Notes: generated by a model not told the origin, from the letters alone. Shown: positions 22,862 through 33,287, counted from the first letter of the stretch. The stretch: 64,000 nucleotides of DNA from Timema cristinae (GCA_039000515.1 JBCFYV010000100.1:30988421-31052420); one strand, 5' to 3'. A program made the numbers and translations.

Positions 22862-25228
22862 AAACAATCCACCTCATTACAACTTATCTATACATTGAGC
22901 TAGTTATATCCAGTCAATCTCATTACACCATATTTATATCTTGAGATAGCATTAACTAGTCCACCACTTTACATCCTATCTATAATATCTTGAACTAGTT
23001 ATATCCAATCCACCTCCTTACACTCTATCCTTATCTTGAGCTAGTTATATCCAGTCCACCTCATTACACTCTATTCCTATCTTAAACTAGTTATACCCAG
23101 TCCACCTCATTACACTCTATCCCTATCTTGAACTAGTTATACCCAGTCCACCTCATTACACTCTATCCCTATCTTGAGTTAGTTATACCGAGTCCACCTC
23201 ATTACACTCTATCCCTATCTTGAGCTAGTTATACCCAGTCCACCTCATTACACTCTATCCCTATCTTGAGCTAGTTATACCCAGTCCACCTCATTACACT
23301 CTATCCCTATCTTGAGCTAGTTATATCCAGTCCACCTTATTACACTCTATTCCTATATTGAGCTAGTTATACCCAGTCCACCTCATTACACTCTATCCCT
23401 ATCTTGAGCTAGTTATACCCAGTCCACCTCATTACACTCTATCCCTATCTTGAGCTAGTTATATCCAGTCCACCTTATTACACTCTATTCCTATCTTGAG
23501 CTAGTTATACCCAGTCCACCTCATTACACTCTATCCCTATCTTGAGCTAGTTATATCCAGTCCACCTTATTACACTCTATTCCTATCTTGAGCTAGTTAT
23601 ACCCAGTCCACCTCATTACACTCTATCCCTATCTTGAGCTAGTTATATCCAGTCCACCTTATTACACTCTATTCCTATCTTGAGCTAGTTATACCCAGTC
23701 CACCTCATTACACTCTATCCCTATCTTGAACTAGTTATACCCAGTCCACCTCATTACACTCTATCCCTATCTTGAACTAGTTATACCCAGTCCACCTCAT
23801 TCCACTCTATCCCTATCTTGAGCTAGTTATATCCAGTCCACCTCATTACACTCTATCCCTATCTTGAACTAGTTATACCCAGTCCACTTCATTACACTCT
23901 ATCCCTATCTTGAGCTAGTTATATCCAGTACACCTTATTACACTCTATTCCTATATTGAGCTAGTTATACCCAGTCCACCTCATTACACTCTATCCCTAT
24001 CTTGAGCTAGTTATACCCAGTCCACCTCATTACACTCTATCCCTATCTTGAGCTAGTTATATCCAGTCCACCTTATTACACTCTATCCCTATCTTGAGCT
24101 AGTTATATCCAGTACACCTTATTACACTCTATTCCTATATTGAGCTAGTTATACCCAGTCCACCTCATTACACTCTATCCCTATCTTGAGCTAGTTATAC
24201 CCAGTCCACCTCATTACACTCTATCCCTATCTTGAGCTAGTTATATCCAGTCCACCTTATTACACTCTATTCCTATATTGAGCTAGTTATACCCAGTCCA
24301 CCTCATTACACTCTATCCCTATCTTGAGCTAGTTATACCCAGTCCACCTCATTACACTCTATCCCTATCTTGAGCTAGTTATATCCAGTCCACCTTATTA
24401 CACTCTATTCCTATCTTGAGCTAGTTATACCCAGTCCACCTCATTACACTCTATCCCTATCTTGAGCTAGTTATATCCAGTCCACCTTATTACACTCTAT
24501 CCCTATCTTGAGCTAGTTATACCCAGTCCACCTCATTACACTCTATCCCTATCTTGAGCTAGTTATATCCAGTCCACCTTATTACACTCTATTCCTATCT
24601 TGAGCTAGTTATACCCAGTCCACCTCATTACACTCTATCCCTATCTTGAACTAGTTATACCCAGTCCACCTCATTACACTCTATCCCTATCTTGAACTAG
24701 TTATACCCAGTCCACCTCATTCCACTCTATCCCTATCTTGAGCTAGTTATATCCAGTCCACCTCATTACACTCTATCCCTATCTTGAACTAGTTATACCC
24801 AGTCCACTTCATTACACTCTATCCCTATCTTGAGCTAGTTATATCCAGTACACCTTATTACACTCTATTCCTATATTGAGCTAGTTATACCCAGTCCACC
24901 TCATTACACTCTATCCCTATCTTGAGCTAGTTATACCCAGTCCACCTCATTACACTCTATCCCTATCTTGAGCTAGTTATATCCAGTCCACCTTATTACA
25001 CTCTATCCCTATCTTGAGCTAGTTATATCCAGTACACCTTATTACACTCTATTCCTATATTGAGCTAGTTATACCCAGTCCACCTCATTACACTCTATCC
25101 CTATCTTGAGCTAGTTATACCCAGTCCACCTCATTACACTCTATCCCTATCTTGAGCTAGTTATACCCAGTCCACTTCATTACACTCTATCCCTATCTTG
25201 AGCTAGTTATATCCAGTCCACCTCATTA
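22862..25228 (-). repeat. 46-bp minisatellite, about 51 units, derived from a LINE coding end
   Basis: Unit on the + strand: cacctcattacactctatcc, then ctatcttgagctagttatac, then ccagtc. Spacing is 46 bp through the central and distal units. Units differ at a few sites (tatacc/tatatc, cctcatt/ccttatt, ccctat/tcctat). On the minus strand a unit reads C-N-E-V-D-W-I-stop-L-A-Q-D-R-D-R, the conserved tail of arthropod non-LTR ORF2 proteins, and the array runs on directly from such a LINE fragment at 25229. The length is not a multiple of three, so the frame shifts each unit and the array is not coding. Confidence 0.93.
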
Positions 25229-25540
25229 TGTTATCGTACCATCTGCGTCTAGGTCTTCCCCATGGTCTCTTCCCATCGGGTCTGCAAGTCAGTACTCTGA
25301 ACAAGGTTATAAATTCTCCCATTCACACTGCATATCCTGTCTTCCGTAATAAGCGCAATTTGAGTATCCTAACAATGTATTGTGATAAGTACAAGGTATG
25401 TACTTGATCATTAGGTAACCTACTCCACTTTCTAGTATCTTCATCCTATTTTGGAACAAATATCTTACTAAACACTTGGTTTTCCCCGTCGTGTAAGGTA
25501 AGAGATCACGTTTTATACCCATAGAGAATAACCAAAACAT
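25229..25540 (-). mobile_element. Decayed LINE ORF2 3' fragment leading into the 46-bp array
   Basis: Minus strand, with stops, reads ...DEDTRKWSRLPNDQVHTLYL, then a diverged IVRILKLRLLRK, MGEFITLFRVLTCRPDGK and RPWGRPRRRWYDN. This is the conserved post-RT C-terminal zone (DIV..IK..RLRWAGHV, GRPRRRW.DN) of arthropod non-LTR elements. The next bases enter the repeat array. It has several stops and is a dead fragment. The 93-codon minus frame here is in a shifted frame. Confidence 0.78.
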
Positions 25541-26119
25541 TGTGAAAAGTAAATTGTATCGTGTGTACCAGGCTTTAACTAAAGTCACTTATATTCTTTG
25601 TACCGAAATTGGAAGTTAAAAGCAATTTAATTTAAATGTGCTGTCGACATTTTTACGTTTATCAATGAAATGTTGCCTCATTTTAAATTGTATTTAAATT
25701 AAAAATTAATAAATAACATACGTTAGGACCTAGTACATAATACCTAAGCTCACCGGTCATGGCATGCTAGTTTCATCACAATCAACCGCCCTCATAATCT
25801 CCCGCTGCTTTGTACTTCAAGTAGAAAAGTGGGTTTGTCACTTCATTCATAAAAAAAGCGCAGAACATGATTAATGTTTCTTTACTGTCGCTGACAAGAA
25901 CACTAAGTTGACGAATTTGTAATCTTATGGAGAGAAAAAAAACAACGCACTATTTTACCAGTTTCTTTTTTTTGTATAACTTTTAATATCGACTGTATCA
26001 TAATTTGCCTTACATAGTTAAAAACCATCAAATAAACAGATTAGTTTTTAAAAGGTAAAAATGTATAACTATTTTAAGTAATTAAATATAACACATATAA
26101 AAGTATATTAACTAAAACA
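25541..26119. other. Spacer between two head-to-head LINE fragments
   Basis: AT-rich DNA. The part from about 26040 may be more decayed LINE sequence; the rest is not recognised. Confidence 0.4.
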
Positions 26120-26394
26120 AAGTGCTAAGAAAAATATTTTGTACAATAAGAGATGAACATAATAGATAGTGGATTAGGCTATATAATGATGAGTTACATA
26201 CCCTGCACTCATCACCAGACATTGTTAGGGTGATAAAGTCTCACAGAATAAAGTGGGCAGGATGGGCTGCGCGAATGGGAGAATCTATAACAATGTTCTT
26301 GGTACTGACTGGTAAACTCAATGGGAAAAGACAATAGGGAAGAGCTAGATGCAGATGAGAGGATAATATTATAATGGACCTGAAATATATATAG
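26120..26394 (+). mobile_element. Decayed LINE ORF2 3' fragment, opposite orientation
   Basis: Plus strand reads VLRKIFCTIRDEHNR-stop-W, then NDELHTLHSSPDIVRVIKSH, RIKWAGWAARMGESI, LTGKLNGKRQ-stop-GRARCR and EDNIIMDLK. It is the same protein zone as 25229-25540 but less decayed, and it too runs directly into 46-bp repeat units. Clade not assigned. Confidence 0.85.
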
Positions 26395-26877
26395 GGTGTA
26401 ATGAGGTGGACTGGATATAACTATCACAAGATAGGGATAGGGTTTGATAAGGCAGGCTGGATATAACTAGCTCAAGATAGGAATATGGTGTAATGAGGTG
26501 GACTGGATAGAACTAGCTCAAGATAGAAATATGGTGTAATGAGGTGGACTGGATAGAACTAGCTCAAGATAGAAATATGGTGTAATGAGGTGGACTGGAT
26601 AGAACTAGCTCAAGATATAAATATGGTGTAATAAGGTGGACTGGATAGAACTAGCTCAAGATAGAAATATGGTGTAATGAGGTTGACTGGATAGAACAAT
26701 CTCCAGATAGGGATATGGTTTAATAAGGTGTACTAGATAGAACTAGATCAAGATAGGGATAGAGTTTAATAAGGTTGACTGGATAGAACTAGATCAAGAT
26801 AGGGATATAGTTTAATAAGGTGGACTGGATAGAACTAGCTTGAGATAGAGATATGGTGTAATGAGGTGATCTGGATT
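26395..26877 (+). repeat. 46-bp minisatellite, second array, about 10 units, inverted
   Basis: Unit ggtgtaatgaggtggactgg, then atagaactagctcaagatag, then aaatat: the reverse complement of the large array's unit. The first unit is in frame with the LINE: GCNEVDWI-stop-LSQDRDR. Units in this array share their own variants (atagaac, gaaatat) that are rare in the larger one. Confidence 0.92.
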
Positions 26878-27179
26878 TGATTCAAAAGCCTCAAATCGTG
26901 GTCCGATACATGAAATATATGGCTACATTATATCGGACACTACACTATCGATATAAATATATCTAGGTTTTTATAAATCTATTAACTATTTGTATCAATA
27001 TATCGTTGTCAGCCATAGTTATAGTGGATAGCTTAGAAAAATTTTAATAAATTCACGCGGATAGGAGCAAGAAATACCATCGTAATATGTTTAGGTTTAA
27101 AACCAGCCCATGTGTATTTTACTCTCCCGTGAACATCTTCTTAGTACGCCTCTGAGCTATCCGCATATTATTTACACAG
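26878..27179. other. Unique DNA
   Basis: Contains the partly inverted words cgtggtccgatacatg and tatcggacactac; otherwise nothing recognised. Confidence 0.4.
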
Positions 27180-27325
27180 GAGAGGTGGAGCTATGTTTGT
27201 AAAATATAGAGGAAGTGTTTAATCTTTCTTGTGCAGGGAATTAAATTGTTTAGGAAAAATAGCCTTTGTACACCTTGTCGGGATTAGAGCCACGACCTCT
27301 CTCGTCATCGGTAAACCAGATAAAA
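27180..27325 (-). mobile_element. Decayed SINE family C fragment
   Basis: attgtttaggaaaaatagcc followed by ccttgtcgggattagagcc. Confidence 0.45.
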
Positions 27326-27473
27326 TAAGAATGATGTTTTTATCCGTCCACCGTTGAGGGCCCTTAACCAATACAATTTAGTTTAAAACAAACCCAAACA
27401 CGGCAGTTCAAATATATCTATTTAAATTTTGTACTAACAATCAGATAACGAACAACATTCGTAAAGGAAATAA

Positions 27474-27726
27474 TAATAATATTTAGCACCCGTCTTACTA
27501 CCCGTTAGGGTTATACGCTTTAAGTACTAATTAAGCTAATGGATTAGGAATTGGGAAGGTTGAATTAGAGGAAGTGACCCGCATTTGCGTGGAGGGAGAG
27601 TGGAAAACCATTTAGGAAAAACCACCCCCAGTTCACCCGACCGAGATTCGAACCTCGATCTCCCCGTCCTCAGCAGTCAAGATCAACACGACAATTGCGT
27701 TAGCCAACTACGCCACCGAGGCGGGT
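27474..27726 (-). mobile_element. SINE family B, near full length
   Basis: Flanked by taaaggaaataa at 27462-27473 and 27727-27738. Tail ataatatttagcacccgtct; head ends caccgaggcgggt. Confidence 0.92.
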
Positions 27727-27738
27727 TAAAGGAAATAA

Positions 27739-28194
27739 AGTTTGAGAATTAACTTTAAGGTGGAAGTGGGGAAAACGCTAAAAAAAGGCCAGTATTTTGT
27801 AAAAAAATACTTTTTTTTTTGTAAAAATAAATCAAAAGTTGCTTCATTACAATTATATTGATTAATTTTCTTCTTGAATATCTGTCTAGGGTGTTCTGGA
27901 ATTTAATAAAACTTTTTCTCTCCATTAATTTTTTTTTCAGCCAATGCCGCTATACTCATGACAGGTATTCAACAAATTTTTGATATAATCATAAGAAAAA
28001 AATTAATCTCATGTTTCTACTGGAGCAGTATATTGTGATTTGGGGCAAAACAAATGCATCGCAAGCACTAACCCTTTCTGGCTTGCCCTACCCTCCCACC
28101 TTAAAAACACAGTATCGTCCTATTTCATAATGGCCGGCGGGGTTTAAGGGGTTTTAAGGGTATAGAAAGTGATTGGTAGAGTTGGGGGAGGGGG
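27739..28194. other. Unique DNA with a G-rich end
   Basis: Nothing recognised; ggttggggg-type runs near 28175-28195. Confidence 0.4.
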
Positions 28195-28450
28195 GAGATC
28201 ACTAGTTTTTCACTTTCCCCGACCCCTCAAGTGTGACGTGGAATATTTCCGACGCTGAGCCAGATATTATCTTGCCATAGGGTAGGATGGATGGGCCGGG
28301 TAGAGGGACGAGAGGGTTGAAGGGGTGATGTCGAGTGCATCTGGTCAGCTGAACTGGACGCTTGTCCTCCAAGCAAAGAAGTCTCTCGCACAATCCGTTA
28401 TGACAGCGGACAGTTGGAGTGTGTTGCGCGGCTTGGGGAGAATAGCTTGT
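28195..28450. other. GC-richer unique island, unknown function
   Basis: About 250 bp of mixed, non-repetitive sequence with markedly higher GC than the flanks, between a G-run (28180s) and AT-rich DNA. A minus-strand 102-codon frame spans it but shows no recognisable domain. It could be a conserved non-coding element, an untranslated exon or an old mobile-element remnant. Confidence 0.25.
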
Positions 28451-28594
28451 TAAAATAAAGGATGAAAGAACTTTTAGTGAGTGAATATTGAACTCTTCTC
28501 TTGAATTCAAAGAGATAGATAGATTCCTGTGTGACTGTTTGATAGAAAAATAAACTACAAATAATCCCTTATCATATGACTTATGTATTATTTA

Positions 28595-28840
28595 TATTAT
28601 TATTATTATTATTATTATTTATTAGCACCGCGTCTTACTACCCGTTCGGGTTATACGCTTTAAGTACTAATTACGCTAATGGATTAGGAATTGGGAAGGT
28701 TGAATTAGCGGAAGTGAACCCGCATTTGCGTGGAGGGAGAGTGGAAAACCATTTAGGAAATACCACCCCCAGTTCACCCGACCGAGATTCGAACCTCGAT
28801 CTTCCCGTCCTCATCAGTCGAGCTCAACACGACAAGCGCT
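28595..28840 (-). mobile_element. SINE family B, 5'-truncated
   Basis: (TTA)n then ttagcaccgcgtcttactac through gagctcaacacgacaagcg; about 35 bp of the head are missing. The 120-codon + frame across it is an artefact. Confidence 0.88.
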
Positions 28841-28929
28841 ATTACTTAATAGTAAACAAAGTATTTTTATATTATCAGATTACATATTTTTATAATATAA
28901 TGATTAAAAATACCTGTACGTGTGAACAC

Positions 28930-29060
28930 GCGGGATAAGTCGGGACTGCCAGTTATGGGAAATCAGGGTTCGAATCCAGGTTGGATGTAACTAGTTTTAA
29001 ACTATTCCTTTCTAATCCCTAACCTATTAGTACATGTGATTATGATGTTGCTGGTGATGA
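28930..29060 (+). mobile_element. Decayed SINE fragment, family C-like
   Basis: ggttcgaatccaggttggat is a good B-box, followed by family C-like ctttctaatccctaacctat. Confidence 0.4.
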
Positions 29061-29424
29061 CAGTCAGACTAGACAATAAATAAGATTTTTACTATTGAAG
29101 TTTAAAGAGGCGTTGCCATTAAAACAACCATGGCTTGATTAATAACTCTCTAACTCGTCCAACTGTCACAGACCATGTAGATAGTAGCGTCGTCTTCACA
29201 ATTAACAGGAGGGAGAAATACAAAAAAAAAAATCTAAGCTTAAATTTAGAGAGTACCATTATGACTTTGTGAATATAAGGGCAAGACAATATATTAACAA
29301 CACAAGAACCCATTTCGATAGACGCATGCTGTAAGTCACCGATCGGCTACCTTACGGCCTGGGGACCGGATCCACCCCACCGACTGATTTAATCTCACCT
29401 GTAAAAGTCTTAGAAAACAATCAA
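29061..29424. other. Unique DNA
   Basis: Nothing recognised; a short GC-richer patch at 29330-29390. Confidence 0.4.
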
Positions 29425-29622
29425 ACTGTGTTAATACGGAGAGATCGGACTCAAATCCCGGTCAGGTGAATTTAGCGTGTTTTTCTTAGATGGTTTTCCA
29501 CTCCCCTCCACGCAAATACAGGTACACTTCGACTAAATTCAACAGTCATCATCTCTAAGACAACAGTGTAACTAGTGTGTATGAGTATAACCCTAAAAGC
29601 TAATAAAACGTGGTGCTAAAGA
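29425..29622 (+). mobile_element. SINE family C copy
   Basis: actcaaatcccggtcaggtg (B-box), gatggttttccactcccctc (body) and aaaacgtggtgctaa (tail). Confidence 0.65.
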
Positions 29623-29924
29623 ATAAATTTTTAAATAAACAGAAGGATGGGTTAAACGATTAAAGATAATATTCACGAAATATCGGTATTTTACTCGGTA
29701 AGTGTTTTGCTAATATAATCTGTTTGCTTGAAAATTATAAAACGGAATCATACAAAATATATAGGAGTTCAAATATATTTTAAGCTCATTATTAAACTTA
29801 ATTTATTGACAAATAAAGACTTATAATAATTGCTAAGGGGTAAGAGGGTAGTTTACAAATAGTGCGCCCACATTAAAGTTGATATTAAATAGGAAGACAA
29901 CAATAATAAATTATCCTCTACAGT

Positions 29925-30168
29925 GGTAGAATGGTTTAAGGTGTCACTCTCGTGTTAGACTGGCATGCTGATGATGGGGAGATCGGGGTTTGAATCTCGA
30001 CTGGGTCTATTGTGTGTGGCTCTTCCTGAATGGTTTTCCACTCTTATTCCACGCAAATACGGGTAGGTTACCTCTAAAATTTTTCCTTGCCCATCCCTAC
30101 GCCATTAGAATAGTTATCATATATGTGTATAGCCTGAGAAGGTAGTAAAGAACGGTGATAAAAAAAAA
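29925..30168 (+). mobile_element. SINE family C copy, near full length
   Basis: Head gtggtagaatggtttaaggtg, ggggtttgaatctcgactgg (B-box), tail agcctgagaaggtagtaaag. Confidence 0.75.
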
Positions 30169-30463
30169 TCGCTGGTGGAAAAACCATCCCTGGTACATTT
30201 AGCTGAAATTCTAATCTCTATATTCTCGTTACCATCATTCCAGAATTTAGTATGTGTGATGCCTTAAACTTTGTAACCTCCTTTCACATAAAATATTAAT
30301 TTCCGTTTAGTTTGTGATCTCTAGCTGTTTTTCCTCAAGAAAGAGCTGTCAGCAAAGCCACAAGATTTATCCTCCTGTTCAATATTTACTTCTTTTTGAA
30401 CTATTTCTTCCATTTTAATGGTAATAAAAGCCTTATTTTGTGATGTAGGGGTTTTTAAAAGCA
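30169..30463. other. Unique DNA
   Basis: Nothing recognised. Confidence 0.4.
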
Positions 30464-30945
30464 CCAAGTCTTACTACCCGTTCGGGCTATACGCCTATGA
30501 ATTAATTATCCTAATATGGTTTTAGGGATTAAGAATGTTATATTGATAAGAAGGTTATATTAATAGGAAAGTTAGATTAATAGGAAGGTTATTAATAGGA
30601 AGGTTAGATCCATAGGAAGGTTAGATCAATAGGAAGGTTAGATCAATAGGAAGGTTAGATCAAAAGGAAGGTTATTAATAGGAAGGTTATTAATAGGAAG
30701 GTTAGATCAATAGGAAGTTTATCTTTTATTTAGCAACTTATCTTACTAACCGTTTCGGTGATACGCCAAGGCTATATTGAAAAGAAGTGTACCTGCATTT
30801 TAAGAGAAGGAAAGTGGAAAACCATTTAGGAAAAACTACCCTCATTACACCTTACCTAGATTTGAAACCTCGATTTTCCATATATTGGCAGTCTAGTCTA
30901 CTGCTAGAGTGACGTGTTAGACCATGTGGCCACCGAAGCGGGTGA
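30464..30945 (-). mobile_element. SINE family C copies carrying an internal minisatellite
   Basis: Tail gcaccaagtcttactacccg at 30464; a second tail-like word (agcaacttatcttactaacc) at 30732; body gaaaaccatttaggaaaaac; head accatgtggccaccgaagcg near 30940. Between 30535 and 30722 the segment is expanded into short tandem units. Confidence 0.7.
30535..30722. repeat. ~16-17-bp minisatellite born inside a SINE
   Basis: Units of the type gatcaataggaaggtta and attaataggaaggtta, about eleven copies. The word gattaggaaggttga is part of the normal family C body, so the array arose from it. Confidence 0.85.
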
Positions 30946-31572
30946 TGAAGATTGTTGATTTAGAGGAAATGAAATGGCATTACCGTGAATAGTAGATGGT
31001 AATACGACAATATTAGATCGCACATCGAAATACCTTTACAGTAAAAGTTACCATTGTCATATAGTTTGGGGGTTAGTCAGTTATTATAATCCCTTAGCTC
31101 AATAATAATAATATCACTAGGGAAATAAAGGTATTTATTAGGTATTTATTATATTAATGTAACAATTATTGTTAATAGTGATGCAATACAAAAAAGGTGT
31201 AACAAAGTGGAGTAATACTATGTTTAAAGTAAAGCTTAAGTCATTTGAGAACTACGTGATATAATGGTTTTCTACGCATTTCATTAGTCAGAAACAATAT
31301 TATGACTTCTTGAGTCCAAAGTGAGTAAACAGTGGAAATCGCCACAGTCAAATGCTCCTCTCAGAACTGTTGGTTGCACCATTTTTACTGCTTAGCTAGA
31401 AACTTCCAGAGATAAATAAGGAAGGTATATAAACCCCTGATATCTTGAAATCGGGGCTCTCACCATATAATTGCCATACTGAGTGTATGTAGAAGTATTG
31501 TCTGTATTACTCTTCAAGTGAACCACGAACTTGTAATTTACTTTTGTTATTAATTAATATATAAAATAACAT
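30946..31572. other. Unique DNA
   Basis: Nothing recognised. Confidence 0.45.
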
Positions 31573-32036
31573 GTCCTGACTGACTGACTGACTGATTCAT
31601 CATCGCCGAGCGCAAACTATCAAGGCTACAAGCATGAAATTCGGACTGTCTATTCATTTTGTTATGTAGGCACCCACTAAGAAAGGATTTTAGAAAATTC
31701 CACCCCAAAGGGGTCAAAATAGGGGATGATAATATGTATGATAATATGTATGAAAGTCCGTCATTTTGAAAGTTACATAAACAAAATTTTGTATTTCGGT
31801 TACTGACGTAAAACAAATAAATACGTGTTTCAGGAATTTTGGAAATTTTATTTAATAAGGGATGAAAAAGGGGGTGAAAGTTTGTATCGGACTTGCATTA
31901 TTTTTGATCTGAGGTCAAGTTATGGTCATCAACGTAACGTAATATTTTAAATTAATCTGTAAATACATATGTATATTTTCGTATTTGTATATAATCAACT
32001 TCCACGCGAGCAAAGCCGTGGGCAACAGCTATCTAG
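31573..32036 (+). mobile_element. Helitron-like non-autonomous element
   Basis: Starts TCCTGACTGACTGACTGACT followed by gattcatcatcgccgagc. Ends ccacgcgagcaaagccgtgg (imperfect hairpin) then gcaacagctatCTAG followed by T. The 5' TC, 3' hairpin and CTAG end, with no target duplication or inverted ends, fit Helitrons. No helicase is present. The 88-codon minus frame inside is spurious. Confidence 0.55.
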
Positions 32037-32276
32037 TTAATTAATAAAAGTGTAAGGACACTAGTCTTCTCACGTAAACATCAGAGTATTTCTCCGAGAT
32101 CTGAGGTTCCTATCAAGGATGTAGAGAGGAAACGAATCTATTAGTTCCCTACCTTGAGTTCCCATACCTTAGGGATACGACACCATCATGTTTTCTTGTT
32201 GTTATTGGGGAGAGCTATTCCAAAATCCCTGGTGTGCGCCGTAGATAAGACTCCGACACTTAAATGGTATATAATA

Positions 32277-32514
32277 TACAGTAGCCCCATTGCTGCTTTG
32301 GTGCGAATGACAGCTCACAGCTGAATTCTGACAGTCAACATTTAGGTATATATCTAAATTTTGACTGTCAGAGGTGACAGCTGCTAAACACATGTTTTTA
32401 CAGATCATATGGTTCAGCGTAAGATTACTTAATTTGGTCTGGTAACTTTTCAAAGCCTTTAGCTGTCAGCTGTGAGCTGTCAGTCATCACTAAAGAAGCC
32501 ATGGGGCTACTGTT
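32277..32514. mobile_element. TA-target MITE, copy 1 (~238 bp)
   Basis: Begins tacagtagccccattgctgc and ends gaagccatggggctactg; inverted ends about 48 bp, containing gacagctcacagctga. Two further copies at 56145 and 57719. Tc1/mariner-like from the TA target and CAGT start. The minus-strand open frame with homologous frame in copy 3 is only shared repeat sequence. Confidence 0.85.
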
Positions 32515-32594
32515 GTAGTCGTGTATAAACTATGTATAGTGTATGAAGCGACGGCTTTATAAACAGAACCGTAAGTAGGCTTACATTTAGAAAT

Positions 32595-32755
32595 ACCCAC
32601 TCCTGTGGCCTCGTTGTCTAACGCACTACTCTCGCAGTAGATTAGACTATCAATATCGGAAAGATCTAGTTTCTAATCTATGTCGAGTGTTCTGAGTTTT
32701 TTCCCAAAATAGTTTTTCACTCTTCCTCTACGCAAATGCGGTATACTTACCATCA
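32595..32755 (+). mobile_element. SINE family C, 3'-truncated
   Basis: ctcctgtggcctcgttgtct (head) to ctacgcaaatgcggtatact, then an abrupt switch to the GC-richer island. Confidence 0.65.
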
Positions 32756-32960
32756 GCGTGCAATCAACGAAAGGTCTCCAAGGTTATTTTCTTCTCGGTC
32801 GGGGTCCACCGCTGCCTTGACACCTTCTCCGAAAGCCACGTCCAGGTCCGTCCTGATGGCCACAGGGTCCAAAAATCGATAAGATCCCCGCTTTCTCCGG
32901 GATGACGCTCTCGACCGTCGGCCTGCCGACGAGATGAGCCTTACGTGCATTGTTCATCGT
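32753..32960 (-). pseudogene. GC-richer coding-like island, unidentified; exon or retrocopy fragment
   Basis: An island of about 200 bp with clearly higher GC than its flanks. On the minus strand one frame reads KRGSYRFLDPVAIRTDLDV, then AFGEGVKAAVDPDREENN and LGDLSLIAR before TGA, with coding-like codon choice. A second minus frame starts ATGAACAATGCACG and reads MNNARKAHLVGRPTVESV; a one-base shift between them would give a single longer product, so this may be a frameshifted fragment. It abuts the cut 3' end of a family C SINE at 32755, and the apparent GTAAGT donor there belongs to that SINE. No family recognised. Confidence 0.3.
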
Positions 32961-33019
32961 AAGGGTCTTATATGAAATAAAAAGTAGGGAAAACATTGTT
33001 TACGTTTATCGTTTTTTTA

Positions 33020-33250
33020 GTCCGACCCCTTAGTTCAATCAGTATCATGTCAGCTTAATTAGTTAAAGGTCCCTGGGTTTGATTCCAGACGTGGTGGATA
33101 TATTTATCATGAGTGAAATCGGGGCCCGTCCCATTTTCGTTGTGATAAATTAACGTCCGGGGACCTGGGTGTTGTGCCTGTTCTAGAGTTAAGTTAGTTT
33201 ATAAATCTTCTGATGATATAATCAGTTGGTTCAGAAAGTGCACGTTAAAT
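33020..33250 (+). mobile_element. SINE family D, copy 2
   Basis: Head gttcaatcagtatcatgtca, B-box gggtttgattccag, body ggacctgggtgttgtgcctg, 3' part tggttcagaaagtgcacgtt; matches 18270-18490. Confidence 0.7.
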
Positions 33251-33287
33251 ACCTCAATAATATTAAAATTAGTGTTACAATATAGGT

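Noticed and set aside
22862..25228. CRISPR-like regularly repeated array
   Set aside because: Repeats are head-to-tail with no unique spacers, the host is eukaryotic, and the unit derives from a LINE.
25307..25588. 93-codon minus frame beginning MTLVKAWYTRY
   Set aside because: A frame-shifted reading of the LINE fragment; the homologous frame is broken by stops.
28576..28938. 120-codon + frame, and similar frames at 37311 and 55341
   Set aside because: They are family B SINE sequence read backwards.
32202..32453. Minus frame homologous to one at 57630-57902, looking like a conserved small protein
   Set aside because: The similarity is that of two copies of the same TA-target MITE.
32740..32756. 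Strong minus-strand splice donor GTAAGTATAC beside the GC island
   Set aside because: It is the reverse complement of the family C SINE word gtatacttac, so it does not support an exon.
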